A DNA stretch of 64,000 nucleotides. It comes from Pisaster brevispinus (taxonomy: Eukaryota; Echinodermata; Asteroidea; Forcipulatida; Asteriidae). Shown here piece after piece: positions 54,476-63,996 of the stretch. Made by a program: the position numbers and the translations under genes. Below the pieces are notes generated by a model that made no database searches, was not told where the DNA came from, and saw only the letters and a program-made list of their open reading frames with translations. The DNA lies in assembly GCA_023634235.1 (NCBI GenBank), contig JAMKCF010000003.1:19686742-19750741 (forward strand), read 5' to 3'. How positions within the stretch are numbered: the stretch's first letter is position 1; each line of letters opens with the position of its first letter.

Positions 54476-57400
54476 ACTTTTTCTTTTTTCTGAGCCTAAA
54501 GTTTTGAATCATGATTTCACTTATGAGGTAAGAAGTTCGCATGTCTTTGCGTGGAACACATAGCCCAGTGGTTGGGAGATAGTTTACTAGCGGATCGGGA
54601 CCACGGTTCGAATCCCGGCAGTGTCCTTGATTCACTTTTTCTTTTTTCAGAGTCTAAAGATTTGAATTATGATTTCACTTATGAGGTAAGAATTTCGCAT
54701 GTCTTTGCGTGGAACAGATAGCCCAGTGGTTGGGTGATAGTTTCTGGTGGATCGGGACCACGGTTCGAATCCCGGTAGGGTCCTTGATCCCCTTTTTCTT
54801 TTTTCTGAGTCTAAAGATTTGAATCATGATTTCACTTATGAGGTAGGAATTTTGCATGTCTTTGCGTGGAACAGATAGCCCTGTGGTTGGGAGATAGTTT
54901 ACTAGAGGATCGGGACCACGGTTCGAATCCCGGTAGGGTCCTTGATTCACTTTTTTTACTGAGTCTAAAGATTTGAATCATGATTTCACTTATGAGGTAA
55001 GAATTTCGCATGTCTTTGCGTGGAACAGATAGCCCAGTGGTTGGGAGATAGTTTCTGGTGAATCGGGACCACGGTTCGAATCCTGGTAGGGTCCTTGATC
55101 CCCTTTTTCTTTTTTCTGAGTCTAAAGCTTAGAATCATGATTTCACTTAAGAGGTAGGAATTTCGATTGTCTTTGCGTTGAACAGATAGCCCAGTGGTTG
55201 GGAGTAGTTTCTGGTGGGTCGGGACCACGGTTCGAATCCCGGCAAGGTCCTTGATTCACTTTTTTTTCTGGATATAAAGATTTGAATCATGATTTCAATT
55301 ATGAGGTAAGAATTTCGCATGTCTTTGCGTGGAACAGTTAGCCCAGTGGTTGGGAGATAGTTTCTGGTACATCGGGACCACGGTTCGAATTCCGGCAGGG
55401 TCCTTGATTCACTTTTTCTTTTTTCTTAGTCTAAAGATTTGAATCATGATTTCACTTAAGAGGTAGGAATTTCGCTTGTCTTTGCGTTGAACAGATAGCC
55501 CAGTGGTTGGGAGATAGTTTCTGGTACATCGGGACCACGGTTCGAATCCCGGCAGGGTCCTTGATTCACTTTTTCTTTTTTATAAGTCTTTAGATGTGAA
55601 TCTTGGTTTCACTTATGAAGTAGGAATGTCGCTTGTCTTTGCGTGTAACAGATAGCCCAGTGGTTGGGAGATAGTTTCTGGTAGATCGGGACCACGGTTC
55701 AAATCCCGGCAAGGTCCATGATTTCTTTTCTTTTTTCTGAGTCTAAAGATTTGAATCATGATTTCACTTAAGAGGTAGGAATTTCGCTTGTCTTTGCGTG
55801 GAACAGATAGCCCAGTGGTTGGGAGTAATTTCTGGTGGGTCGGGACCACGGTTCGAATCCCGGCAAGGTCCTTGATTCACTTTTTTTTCTGAGTATACAG
55901 ATTTGAATCATGATTTCACTTATGAGGTAGGAATTCCGCTTGTCATTGCGTGGAACCGATAGCCCAGTGGTTGGGTGATAGTTTCTGGTGGATCGGGACC
56001 ACGGTTCGAATCCCGGTAGGGTCCTTGATCCCCTTTTTCTTTTTTCTGAGTCTAAAGATTTGAATCACTTATGAGGTAGGAATTTCGCATGTCTTTGCGT
56101 GGAACAGATAGCCCTGTGGTTGGGAGATAGTTTACTAGAGGATCGGGACCACGGTTCGAATCCCGGTAGGGTCCTTGATTCACTTTTTTTTCTGAGTCTA
56201 AAGATTTGAATCATGATTTCACTTATGAGGTAAGAATTTCGCATGTCTTTGCGTGGAACAGATAGCCCAGTGGTTGGGAGATAGTTTCTGGTGGATCGGG
56301 ACCACGGTTCGAATCCTGGTAGGGTCCTTGATCCCCTTTTTCTTTTTTCTGAGTCTAAAGATTTGAATCATGATTTCCCTTATGAGGTAGGAATTTCGCT
56401 TGTCTTTGCGTTGAACAGATAGCCCAGTGGTTGGGAGATAGTTTCTGGTAGATCGGGACCACGGTTCAAATCCCGGTAGGCTCCTTGATTCACTTTTTCT
56501 TTTTTCTGAGTCTAAAGATTTGAATCATGATTTCACTTATGAGGTAGGAATTTCGCATGTCTTTTGGTGGAACAGATAGCCCAGTGTTTGGGAGATAGTT
56601 TACTAGAGGATAGGGACATCGGTTCGAATCCCGCCAGTGTCCTTGATTCACTTTTTCTTTTTTTCTGAGTCTAAAGCTTTGAATCATAATTTCACTTATG
56701 AGGTAGGAATTCCGCTTGTCATTGCGTGGAACACATAGCCCAGTTGTTGGGAGATAGTTTCTGGTAGATCGGGACCACGGTTCGAATCCCGGCAAGGTCC
56801 ATGATTCACTTTTTCTTTTTTTTAGTAAAAAGATTTGAATCATGATTTCACTTAAGAGGTAGGAATTTCGCATGTCTTTGCGTGGAACAGATAGCCCTGT
56901 GGTTGGGAGATAGTTTACTAGAGGATCGGGACCACGGTTCGAATCCTGGTAGGGTCCTTGATTCACTTTTTTTCTGAGTCTAAAGATTTGAATCATGATT
57001 TCCCTTATGAGGTAAGAATTTCGAATGTCTTTGCGTGCAACAGATAGCCCAGTGGTTGGGAGATAGTTTCTCGTGGATCGGGACCACGGTTCGAATCCCG
57101 GCAACGTCCATGATTCACTTTTTCTTTTTTCTGAGTCTTTAGATTTGAATTATGATTTCACTTATGAGGTAGGAATTTCGCTTGTCTTTGCGTGGAACAG
57201 ACAGCCCAGTGGTTGGGAGTAGTTTCCGGTAGATTGGGACCACGGTTCGAATCCCGGCAAGGTCCATGATTCACTTTTTTTTCTGAGTTTAAAGATTCGA
57301 ATCATGATTTCACTTAAGAGGTAGGAATTTCGCTTGTCTTTGCGTGCAACAGATAGCCCAGTCGTGTGGAGTAGTTTCTGGTGTGTCGGGACCACGGTTT

Positions 57401-60400
57401 GAATCCCGGCAAGGTCCATGATTCACTTTTTTTCTGAGTTTAAAGATTTGAATCATGATTTCACTTAAGAGGTAGGAATTTCGCTTGTCTTTGCGTGCAA
57501 CAGATAGCCCAGTCGTGTGGAGTAGTTTCTGGTGTGTCGGGACCACGGTTTGAATCCCTGCAAGGTCCATGGTTCACTTTTTCTTTTTTTTAGTAAAAAG
57601 ATTTGAATCATGATTTCACTTATGAGGTAGGAATTCCGCTTGTCTTTGCGTGGAACAGATAGCCCAGTGGTTGGGAGATAGTTTCTGGTGGATCGGGACC
57701 ACGGTTCGAATCCCGGCAAGGTCCATGATTCACTTTTTCTTTTTTCTGAGTCTAAAGATTTGAATCATGGTTTCACTTAAGAGGTAGGAATTTCGCTTGT
57801 CTTTGCGTGGAACAGGTAGCCCTGTGGTTGGGAGTAGTTTCAGGTGGGTCGGGACCACGGTTCGTATCCCGGCAAGGTCCTTGATTCACTTTTTCTTTTT
57901 CTGAGTCTAAAGATTTGAATCATGATTTCACTTAAGTGGTAGGAATTTTGCTTGTCTTTGCGTGGAACAGATAGCCCAGTGGTTGGGAGATAGTTTCTGG
58001 TGGATCGGGACCACGGTTCGAATCCCGGCAGTGTCCTTGATTCACTTTTTCTTTTTTCTGAGCCTAAAGATTTGAATCATGATTTCACTTATGAGGTAAG
58101 AATTTCGCTTGTCTTTGCGTGGTACAAATAGCCCAGTGGTTGGGAGACAGTTTCTGGTAGATCGGGACAACGGTTCGAATCCCGGTAGGGTCCTTCATTC
58201 ACTTTTTCTTTTTTATAAGTCTTTAGATTTGAATCATGATTTCACTTATGACGTAGGAATGTCGCTTGTCTTTGCGTGGAACAGATAGCCAAGTGGTTGG
58301 GAGATAGTTTCTGGTGGATCGGGACCACGGTTCAAATCACGGCAAAGTCCTTGATTCAATTTTTCTTTTTTCTGAGTCTTAAGATTTGAATCATGATTTC
58401 ACTTAAGAGGTAGGAATTTCGCTTGTCTTTGCGTGGAACAGGTAGCCCAGTGGTTGGGAGTAGTTTTAGGTGGGTCGGGACCACGGTTCGAATCCCGGAA
58501 AGGTCCTTGATTCACTTTTTCTTTTTCTGAGTCTAAAGATTTGAATCATGATTTCACTTAAGTGGTAGGAATTTCGCTTGTCTTTGCGTGGAACAGATAG
58601 CCCTGTGGTTGGGAGATAGTTTACTAGAGGATCGGGACCACGGTTCGAATCCTGGTAGGGTCCTTGATTCACTTTTTTTTCTGAGTCTAAAGATTTGATT
58701 CATGATTTCACTTAAGAGGTAGGAATTTCGCTTGTCTTTGCGTGGAACAGATAGCCCAGTGGTTGGGAGACAGTTTCTGGTGGATCGGGACCACGGTTCG
58801 AATCCCGGCAAGGTCCTTGATTCACTTTTTTTTTCTGAGTCTAAAGATTTGAATCATGATTTCAATTTGAGGTAAGACTTTCGCTTGTCTTTGCGTGGAA
58901 CAGGTAGCCCAGTGGTTGGGAGTAGTTTCAGGTGGGTCGGGACCACGGTTCGAATCCCGGCAAGGTCCTTGATTCACTTTTTCTTTTTCTGAGTCTAAAG
59001 ATTTGAATCATGATTTCACTTAAGTGGTAGGAATTTCGCTTGTCTTTGCGTGTACCAGATAGCCCAGTGGTTGGGAGATAGTTTATGGTGGATCGGGACC
59101 ACGGTTCGAATCCCGGCAGTGTCCTTGATTCACTTTTTCTTTTTTCTGAGCCTAAAGATTTGAATCATGATTTCACTTATGAGGTAAGAATTTCGCTTGT
59201 CTTTGCGTGTAACAGATAGCCCAGTGGTTGGGAGATAGTTACTGGTGGATCGGGACCACGGTTCGAATCCCGGCAAGGTCCATGATTCACTTTTTCTTTT
59301 TTCTGAGTCTAAAGATTTGAATCATGATTTCACTTAAGAGGTAAGACTTTCGCTTGTCTTTGCGTGGAACAAATAGCCCAGTGGTTGGGAGATAGTTTCT
59401 GGTAGATCGGGACAACGGTTCGAATCCCGGCAGGGTCCTTCATTCACTTTTTCTTTTTTATTAGTCTTTAGATTTGAATCATGATTTCACTTATGACGTA
59501 GGAATGTCGCTTGTCTTTGCGTGTAACAGATAGCCCAGTAATTGGGAGATAGTTTCTGGTGGATCGGGACCCCGGTTCGAATCCCGGCAGTGTCCTAGAT
59601 CTTTTTTTTCTTTTTTTCTAAGTCTTTAGATTTAAATCATAATTTCACTTATGACGTAGGATTGTCGCTTGTCTTTGCGTGGAACAGATAGCCCAGTGGT
59701 TGGGCGATAGTTTCTGGTGGGTCGGGAAGACGGTTCGAATCCCGGCAAGGTCCTTGATTCACTTTTTCTTTTTTATAAGTCTTTAGATTTGAATCATGAT
59801 TTCACTTATGACGTAGGAATGTCGCTTGTCTTTGCGTGTAACAGATAGCCCAGTGGTTGGGAGATAGTTACTGGTGGATCGGGACCACGGTTCGAATCCC
59901 GGCAAGGTCCATGATTCACTTTCTCTTTTTTCTGAGTCTAAAGATTTGAATCATGGTTTCACTTAAGAGGTAGGAATTTCGCTTGTCTTTGCGTGGAACA
60001 GGTAGCCCAGTGGTTGGGAGTAGTTTCAGGTGGGTCGGGACCACGGTTCGTATCCCGGCAAGGTCCTTGATTCACTTTTTCTTTTTCTGAGTCTAAAGAT
60101 TTGAATCATGATTTCACTTAAGTGGTAGGAATTTTGCTTGTCTTTGCGTGGAACAGATAGCCCAGTGGTTGGGAGATAGTTTCTGGTGGATCGGGACCAC
60201 GGTTCGAATCCCGGCAGTGTCCTTGATTCACTTTTTCTTTTTTCTGAGCCTAAAGATTTGAATCATGATTTCACTTATGAGGTAAGAATTTCGCATGTCT
60301 TTGCGTGGAACACATAGCCCAGTGGTTGGGAGATAGTTTACTAGCGGATCGGGACCACGGTTCGAATCCCGGCAGTGTCCTTGATTCACTTTTTCTTTTT

Positions 60401-61461
60401 TCAGAGTCTAAAGATTTGAATTATGATTTCACTTATGAGGTAAGAATTTCGCATGTCTTTGCGTGGAACAGATAGCCCAGTGGTTGGGAGATAGCTTCTG
60501 GTAGATCGTGACCAAGGTTCGAATCGGGGCAAGGTCCTTGATTCACTTTTTTTTCTGAGTCTAAAGATTTGAATCATGATTTCACTCATGACGTAGAAAT
60601 TCCGCATGTCATTGCGTGGAACAGATAGCCCAGTGGTTGGGAGATAGTCTCTGGTGGGTCGGGACCACGGTTCGAATCCTGGCAAGGTCCATGAGTCTTT
60701 TTCTTTTTTGATGAGTCTAAAGATTTGAATCATGATTTAATTTATGATGTAGGAATTTCGCTTGTCTTTGCGTGGAACAGATAGCCAAGTGGTTTGGAGA
60801 TAGTTTCTGGTGAATCGGGACCCCTTTTCGAATCCCGACAAGGTCCTTGATTCACTTTTTCTTTTTTCTGAGTCTAAAGATTTGAATCATGATTTCACTT
60901 ATGAGGTAGGAATTTCGCTTGTCTTTGCGTGGAACAGATAGCCCAGTGGTTGGGAGATAGTTTCTGGTGGATCGGGACCCCGGTTCGAATCCCAGCAGTG
61001 TCCTTGATCTTCTTCTTTTTATGAGTCTAACGATTTGAATCATGATTTCACTTATGAGGTAAGAATTTCGCATGTCTTTGCGTGGAACAGATAGCCCAGT
61101 GGTTGGGAGATAGCTTCTGGTGGATCGGGACCACGGTTCAAATCCCGGCAAGGTCCTTGATTCACTTTTTCTTTTTTTTAGTCTAAAGATTTGAATCATG
61201 ATTTCACTTATGAGGTAGGAATTTCGCTTGTCTTCGCGTGGAACAGATAACCCAGTGGTTGGGAGATAGTTTTTGGTGGATCGGGACCCCGGTTCGAATC
61301 CCGGCAAGGTCCTTGATTCACTTTTTCTTTTCTTTTTTAGTCTAAAGATTTGAATCATGATTTCACTTATGAGGTAGGAATTTCGCTTGTCTTTGCGTGG
61401 AACAGATAACCCAGTGGTTGGGAGATAGTTTCTGGTGGATCGGGACCACGGTTCGAATCCC
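54476..61461 (+). repeat. diverged right edge of the satellite array
   Basis: Monomers here differ more from each other than those to the left. Examples are TATAAGTCTTTAGATGTGAATC spacers, TTTTTTTAGTAAAAAG, CTTTTCTTTTTTAG, AGGAATGTCGC, and B boxes changed to GTTCAAATCC or GTTTGAATCC. The last complete A-box block is TAACCCAGTGG near 61,407 and the last B box is at 61,450-61,460. Greater divergence at an array end fits weaker homogenisation there. Confidence 0.75.
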
Positions 61462-61473
61462 AATAATGGGATT
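61456..61473. other. array end: 7 bp hairpin at a head-to-head tRNA-like junction
   Basis: The array breaks off inside a T arm, just after the B box. The junction forms a perfect 7 bp inverted repeat, AATCCCA and TGGGATT, around the loop ATAA. To the left lies the plus-strand satellite tRNA-like body. To the right is the 5' half of a different tRNA-like sequence on the minus strand. The hairpin is seen directly; a role in array formation is speculation. Confidence 0.7.
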
Positions 61474-61510
61474 TACGTGCCGGCGCTCTACCAACTGAGC
61501 TATTTAGCCC
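61471..61510 (-). pseudogene. 5' half of a tRNA or tRNA-derived SINE head
   Basis: Read on the minus strand, this has a near-canonical tRNA 5' half. A box TAGCTCAGTTGG is at 61,491-61,502 and the D arm is perfect (GCTC, eight-base loop, GAGC). It continues with G26, CCGGC as the 5' anticodon strand and a loop beginning ACGTAAA. The 3' anticodon strand, variable region and T arm are missing: sequence after the loop is TCCCA rather than the complement GCCGG, and it then runs into the inverted satellite. It is better preserved than the satellite's tRNA-like body and of a different type. It could be a truncated SINE head or a broken tRNA gene. Similar A-box halves are familiar from invertebrate tRNA-SINEs, but I cannot name a family. 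Confidence 0.65.
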
Positions 61511-61953
61511 TATGTTGACAGTCTGCCTATTTTGATCAATATCTTTGCTCGGGGTGCCAGTCAGAACCCATACAATCTTTAACTGCCACGTAGCCAGGAT
61601 CTTAACGTAGCCATGTTCTTAACATAATTTTATTTTGTATTTTGACAAAACCAACTTGATTGTAAATAATGATTTACAATTTACAAATTTATAATGATTA
61701 TATAAAATCAAGATAAATTGTTGCAACTAATACAAATTTGATTTTTTTTTCAGTAAAAAATTGATAAAAACGCTGTACCAAATATTATTAGACCCTTATG
61801 GTTTTGTTTTGTTCTTTCAATTTTAAAATGTTTTCTATCAATAAGAAAATTAAATTCACTTGAGAGATAGACAAATTGTAATTATAAAACAAATCCCAAT
61901 CTTTTTAAATACCCTTTTCTGGTGCTTTTGAGAAAGATTCGCGAAAAGCCCTG
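61511..61953. other. AT-rich non-coding flank
   Basis: No repeat monomer, RNA gene or open frame of note is visible. The stretch is AT-rich, with poly-T and poly-A runs (for example around 61,741-61,751). It contains two near copies of ACGTAGCCA about 20 bp apart (near 61,589 and 61,605). It reads as ordinary intergenic or intronic DNA. Confidence 0.5.
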
Positions 61954-61980
61954 TTACGTCATCACTTGCATTTTACGTCA
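61954..61980 (+). promoter_or_regulatory. pair of TTACGTCA bZIP-like motifs
   Basis: TTACGTCA occurs at 61,954-61,961 and 61,973-61,980, 19 bp start to start, in the same orientation. This octamer resembles CRE/ATF-type binding sites. There is no identifiable downstream gene or TATA box to support a promoter, so it may be chance. Confidence 0.25.
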
Positions 61981-62410
61981 TGTGGGAGCTCCGTTTTGTA
62001 TAACTGAGTTTTCATGCTCCTTCGCTGCGCTCAAACAGTTTCACTTTAGAGACTGACTGGGGAAATGGGGAGCGAAAAGAAACATAATAATTTTGAATTC
62101 GTGATTAAAAATTCGTTTAATTTACAGCATGGTAGTTTGGTAAGCACGTAGACGCTGATGGAATTACGCCAAAGTATATTGGGTGATAGGAAATCAGAGG
62201 TATTTGGAAAAAAAAATTAGCCAAGTCAACTTATATAAATAATTATGTACATGTACCTCGAAAAAGCAGACGATCAGGGGGACTAGCTGGTGATTTGAAC
62301 ATGCCATCTTGGAGACCGAACGTCTGCGACGTCTTTCGATTTTTCTATTTCTTTGGGAGCGTCTTCTTCTGAAGATTTAACCTTCTTCTGCTGCTTGGAA
62401 GACTAGATGC

Positions 62411-62746
62411 TCAGACTCGGAGAACTCTTCTCGAGGTGGGAAACAGTGACGCATCCAGCCTACTGTTGTCGGCGATGCTAATTTTCTTATTTCTTTCCGC
62501 GATGAGCTCCTCTGCCTCTTGAATTCCTTCTATTGCTATACCAGTGCTGTTCTTTTTCAGTAATGCGACCTTGATTTTCTCCAACTTTTCCCAATTTGTT
62601 GAACTCTTCCGACTCGAGTTTGTTTCTAAGTTGCTTCAACTTTCATCCTGCATTGGATATTGGAGGAAAAAAGTTTTCGTCGAAATAATCCTTGAATTGC
62701 TGAAAATGTCAGTCGGATCGAGATTGTGTTCTTTTTGTTGCGACAT
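62411..62746 (-). pseudogene. decayed coding remnant, coiled-coil gag-like protein (tentative)
   Basis: On the minus strand an ATG at 62,744-62,746 (MSQQKEHN...) opens a frame of 112 codons that is interrupted once, by TGA at codon 37 (62,636-62,638), and ends with TGA at 62,411-62,413. The second part is lysine- and glutamate-rich with a heptad-like stretch, residues 52-65 (WEKLEKIKVALLKK). Residues 77-93 read EAEELIAERNKKISIAD, followed by NS. From memory, an ERNK-I-IAD-S motif followed by GW marks a family of unnamed coiled-coil, gag-like proteins abundant in cnidarian and other aquatic invertebrate genomes. After the motif the likely continuation is in other frames, with an arginine/serine-rich stretch down to about 62,283, which suggests frameshifts. 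Alternatives are a spliced exon or chance. The open plus-strand frame over the same bases looks like its shadow. Confidence 0.35.
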
Positions 62747-62962
62747 AGCAGGATTTTTAAAAATATTTTTGTGTGTGTGCAATTAGCAGGCAGTTGGGAA
62801 ATGCGTTCACTAAGCGTGTGCCGAGACCTGAAGTGACATACTTGAGTAGATGCACCCTTAAGTACTAGCTAATAAAACAATGGACCGAGAATGTCATGTG
62901 ACATGAAGGGGCGGGAATGCATTGAAAAGTGATTGGAATGTGGATGGAATGCAAGAACACCG
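62747..62962. other. non-coding stretch upstream of the coding remnant
   Basis: No gene, repeat or clear promoter is seen. It contains the short local doublet TGTCATGTGACATGAAG near 62,892, a small palindrome around CATGTGACATG, and two GGAATG-containing phrases. Confidence 0.35.
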
Positions 62963-62973
62963 CCCCCCCCCCC
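62963..62973 (+). repeat. C11 homopolymer tract
   Basis: Eleven consecutive C residues follow ACACCG and precede AGTCAACC. Such a tract is length-unstable and prone to sequencing error. Confidence 0.9.
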
Positions 62974-63449
62974 AGTCAACCAAGCAAACCTAAATGGTGT
63001 AACATGGACGTATAACAAAGGAATATCCCACAAATGAAGTCATACTATTGTCATTTTTACGCACGCCGTCAACGGCAGAAGTGCATACGTAGCTTGTTTT
63101 TCACAACACTTGGGCGCTATTTTTTTCTTCAATATTTACGAACAATTCAGAAGTGTAAAAATATAGCAATTATACAGTAAAATGATAAAGAAACACATTA
63201 TAAACAAATAGCATTCCCGTCATCAAGTTTTCGTTCAAGTAGGCCTATCTGTTTAACATGAAGCAGGCATCACTGAGGCATCACATCGCTTGGTTTGACC
63301 ATGCAGAAAGGGTTAATCCTAGTTTTTTCGGTCAAAATTGCAATACATTTACCCTGATCCGCATCGTTTACCTTAGATGGCGCCTCCTGATAATAACTAA
63401 AAATGTGTATGTTTGACCCTACTTACAGGTAACATTGTAGATTCACATG
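62974..63449. other. AT-rich flank with no gene recognised
   Basis: I see no RNA gene, no open frame with recognisable protein features and no satellite monomer here. The only structured element is the left copy of a weak 26 bp direct repeat at its right end (63,402-63,427). Confidence 0.4.
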
Positions 63450-63996
63450 GATGGGCTCTACGAAAATGAGTCGCTTGTTGCACAGTCCGCTTTCAAATAC
63501 AGAACTATTGAGTGTTGCCGGAGGGTGAACAAAATTGTTGTATTTTCATATTTCTCGAATAGAAACTTCTTCTTTTTTATCGATAAAGATGGACAAATTC
63601 TTGGACCCTTTTGTTTCATTTGTGTACTTTGTTTCCTTTACAATAGTTGATGTCTTTTATTAAACTGGCTGTTTCTCCATTTCAGGTCATCTTCAGATTA
63701 TGACATAATTTAATTTTCAAAAGGTCATAACTTTAGAACCAAACATGACACTATTGTGTGAGATATGTCAAAATGAAGCTCGTTTTATGTTCTTTTTAGC
63801 CATTTATAAAACTCAAAAAGTTAATTTTTCCCCATGTGACTCATTTTCACAGAGCCCGTCATTTGTGTGTACTTGGCGTTTCAGTTTACTGAGTTAGCCT
63901 CATGTATTAGAAGATGGGGGACTATAGAACATTTGAAGCCTCATATACTTGTAGATTCATAGTGACTTGAAATGTGTACTTGTGACCGTACGTACA
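63402..63996 (+). repeat. imperfect 26 bp direct repeats flanking the inverted-repeat element
   Basis: AATGTGTA...TGACC.TAC.TACA occurs at 63,402-63,427 and at 63,971-63,996, matching at 21 of 26 positions. An 11-base identity, TTGTAGATTCA, occurs at 63,435-63,445 and 63,949-63,959, inside the left copy and outside the right. The pattern suggests an old local duplication around the element, but the matches are short. Confidence 0.3.
63450..63860. mobile_element. possible MITE-like element with 23 bp inverted ends
   Basis: The left end at 63,450-63,472 and the reverse complement of 63,838-63,860 match at 20 of 23 positions, with the shared core GGGCTCT and GAAAATGAGTC. The interior is AT-rich and has no transposase. 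A weaker match continues outward (CACATG against CACAAATG). No clear target-site duplication is visible. Size and layout suit a non-autonomous DNA element or a hairpin-forming repeat. The 67-residue open frame inside (63,447-63,650) starts in the inverted repeat and looks like chance. Confidence 0.4.

Larger units (their letters stand above)
1..61461 (+). repeat. tRNA-derived satellite array, 154-157 bp monomer, about 395 copies
   Basis: The whole stretch is one head-to-tail array in a single orientation. Distances between successive A-box blocks at the left end are 157, 157, 155, 157 and 154 bp, and the length differences come mainly from the T-tract. Each monomer reads in order: a spacer with AATCATGATT and TTTCACTTATGAGGTA, a CpG-containing stretch (TTTCGC, TTTGCGTGGAAC), the A-box block TAGCCCAGTGG, a 32-base linker, the B box GGTTCGAATCC, GGTCCTTGATTCAC, and a T-tract ending in CTGAGTCTAAAG. 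The array already starts inside a monomer at base 1 (first B box at 6-16), so its left boundary is outside the window. No transposon, gene or unique insertion interrupts it. Copy number is length divided by period, not a count. Structure is seen directly; tRNA origin is inferred from the promoter boxes. Confidence 0.97.

Noticed and set aside
60700..60760. Hammerhead ribozyme core (TTGATGAGTC near 60,708)
   Set aside because: It is a single-monomer variant of CTGAGTC, with no matching GAAAC strand or stems. The common monomer lacks the core altogether.
1..61461. CRISPR array
   Set aside because: The repeat is 155 bp with no unique spacers between conserved repeats, and the whole context is eukaryotic. 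Variation is spread across the monomer.
1..61461. Functional tRNA gene cluster (for example tRNA-Gln CTG)
   Set aside because: Promoter boxes and spacing fit, and the loop could be read as CTG, but the anticodon stem does not pair and the acceptor pairs at about three of seven positions in the common monomer.
1..61461. 5S rRNA repeat array
   Set aside because: No 5S-like body or intermediate element is seen; the box spacing is of the tRNA type, not the 5S type.
1..61461. CENP-B box in the monomer
   Set aside because: I looked for TTCG followed by a spaced A and CGGG on both strands. TTCG occurs twice per monomer, but the remaining positions do not fit.
702..61463. Many minus-strand open frames of 60-204 residues with GFEPWSR-type repeats as a repetitive protein family
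   Set aside because: They are translations of the satellite's reverse strand. Monomer length is usually not a multiple of three, so frames break at random after two to four monomers. There are no recognisable domains, and the phrase comes from the antisense B box.
62544..62786. 80-residue plus-strand open frame
   Set aside because: It is antisense to the better supported minus-strand remnant. Its phenylalanine- and leucine-rich content reflects T-rich DNA, and it shows no domain.
63447..63650. 67-residue plus-strand open frame
   Set aside because: It begins within an inverted repeat, is low in complexity at FFFFID, and has no recognisable domain or promoter.
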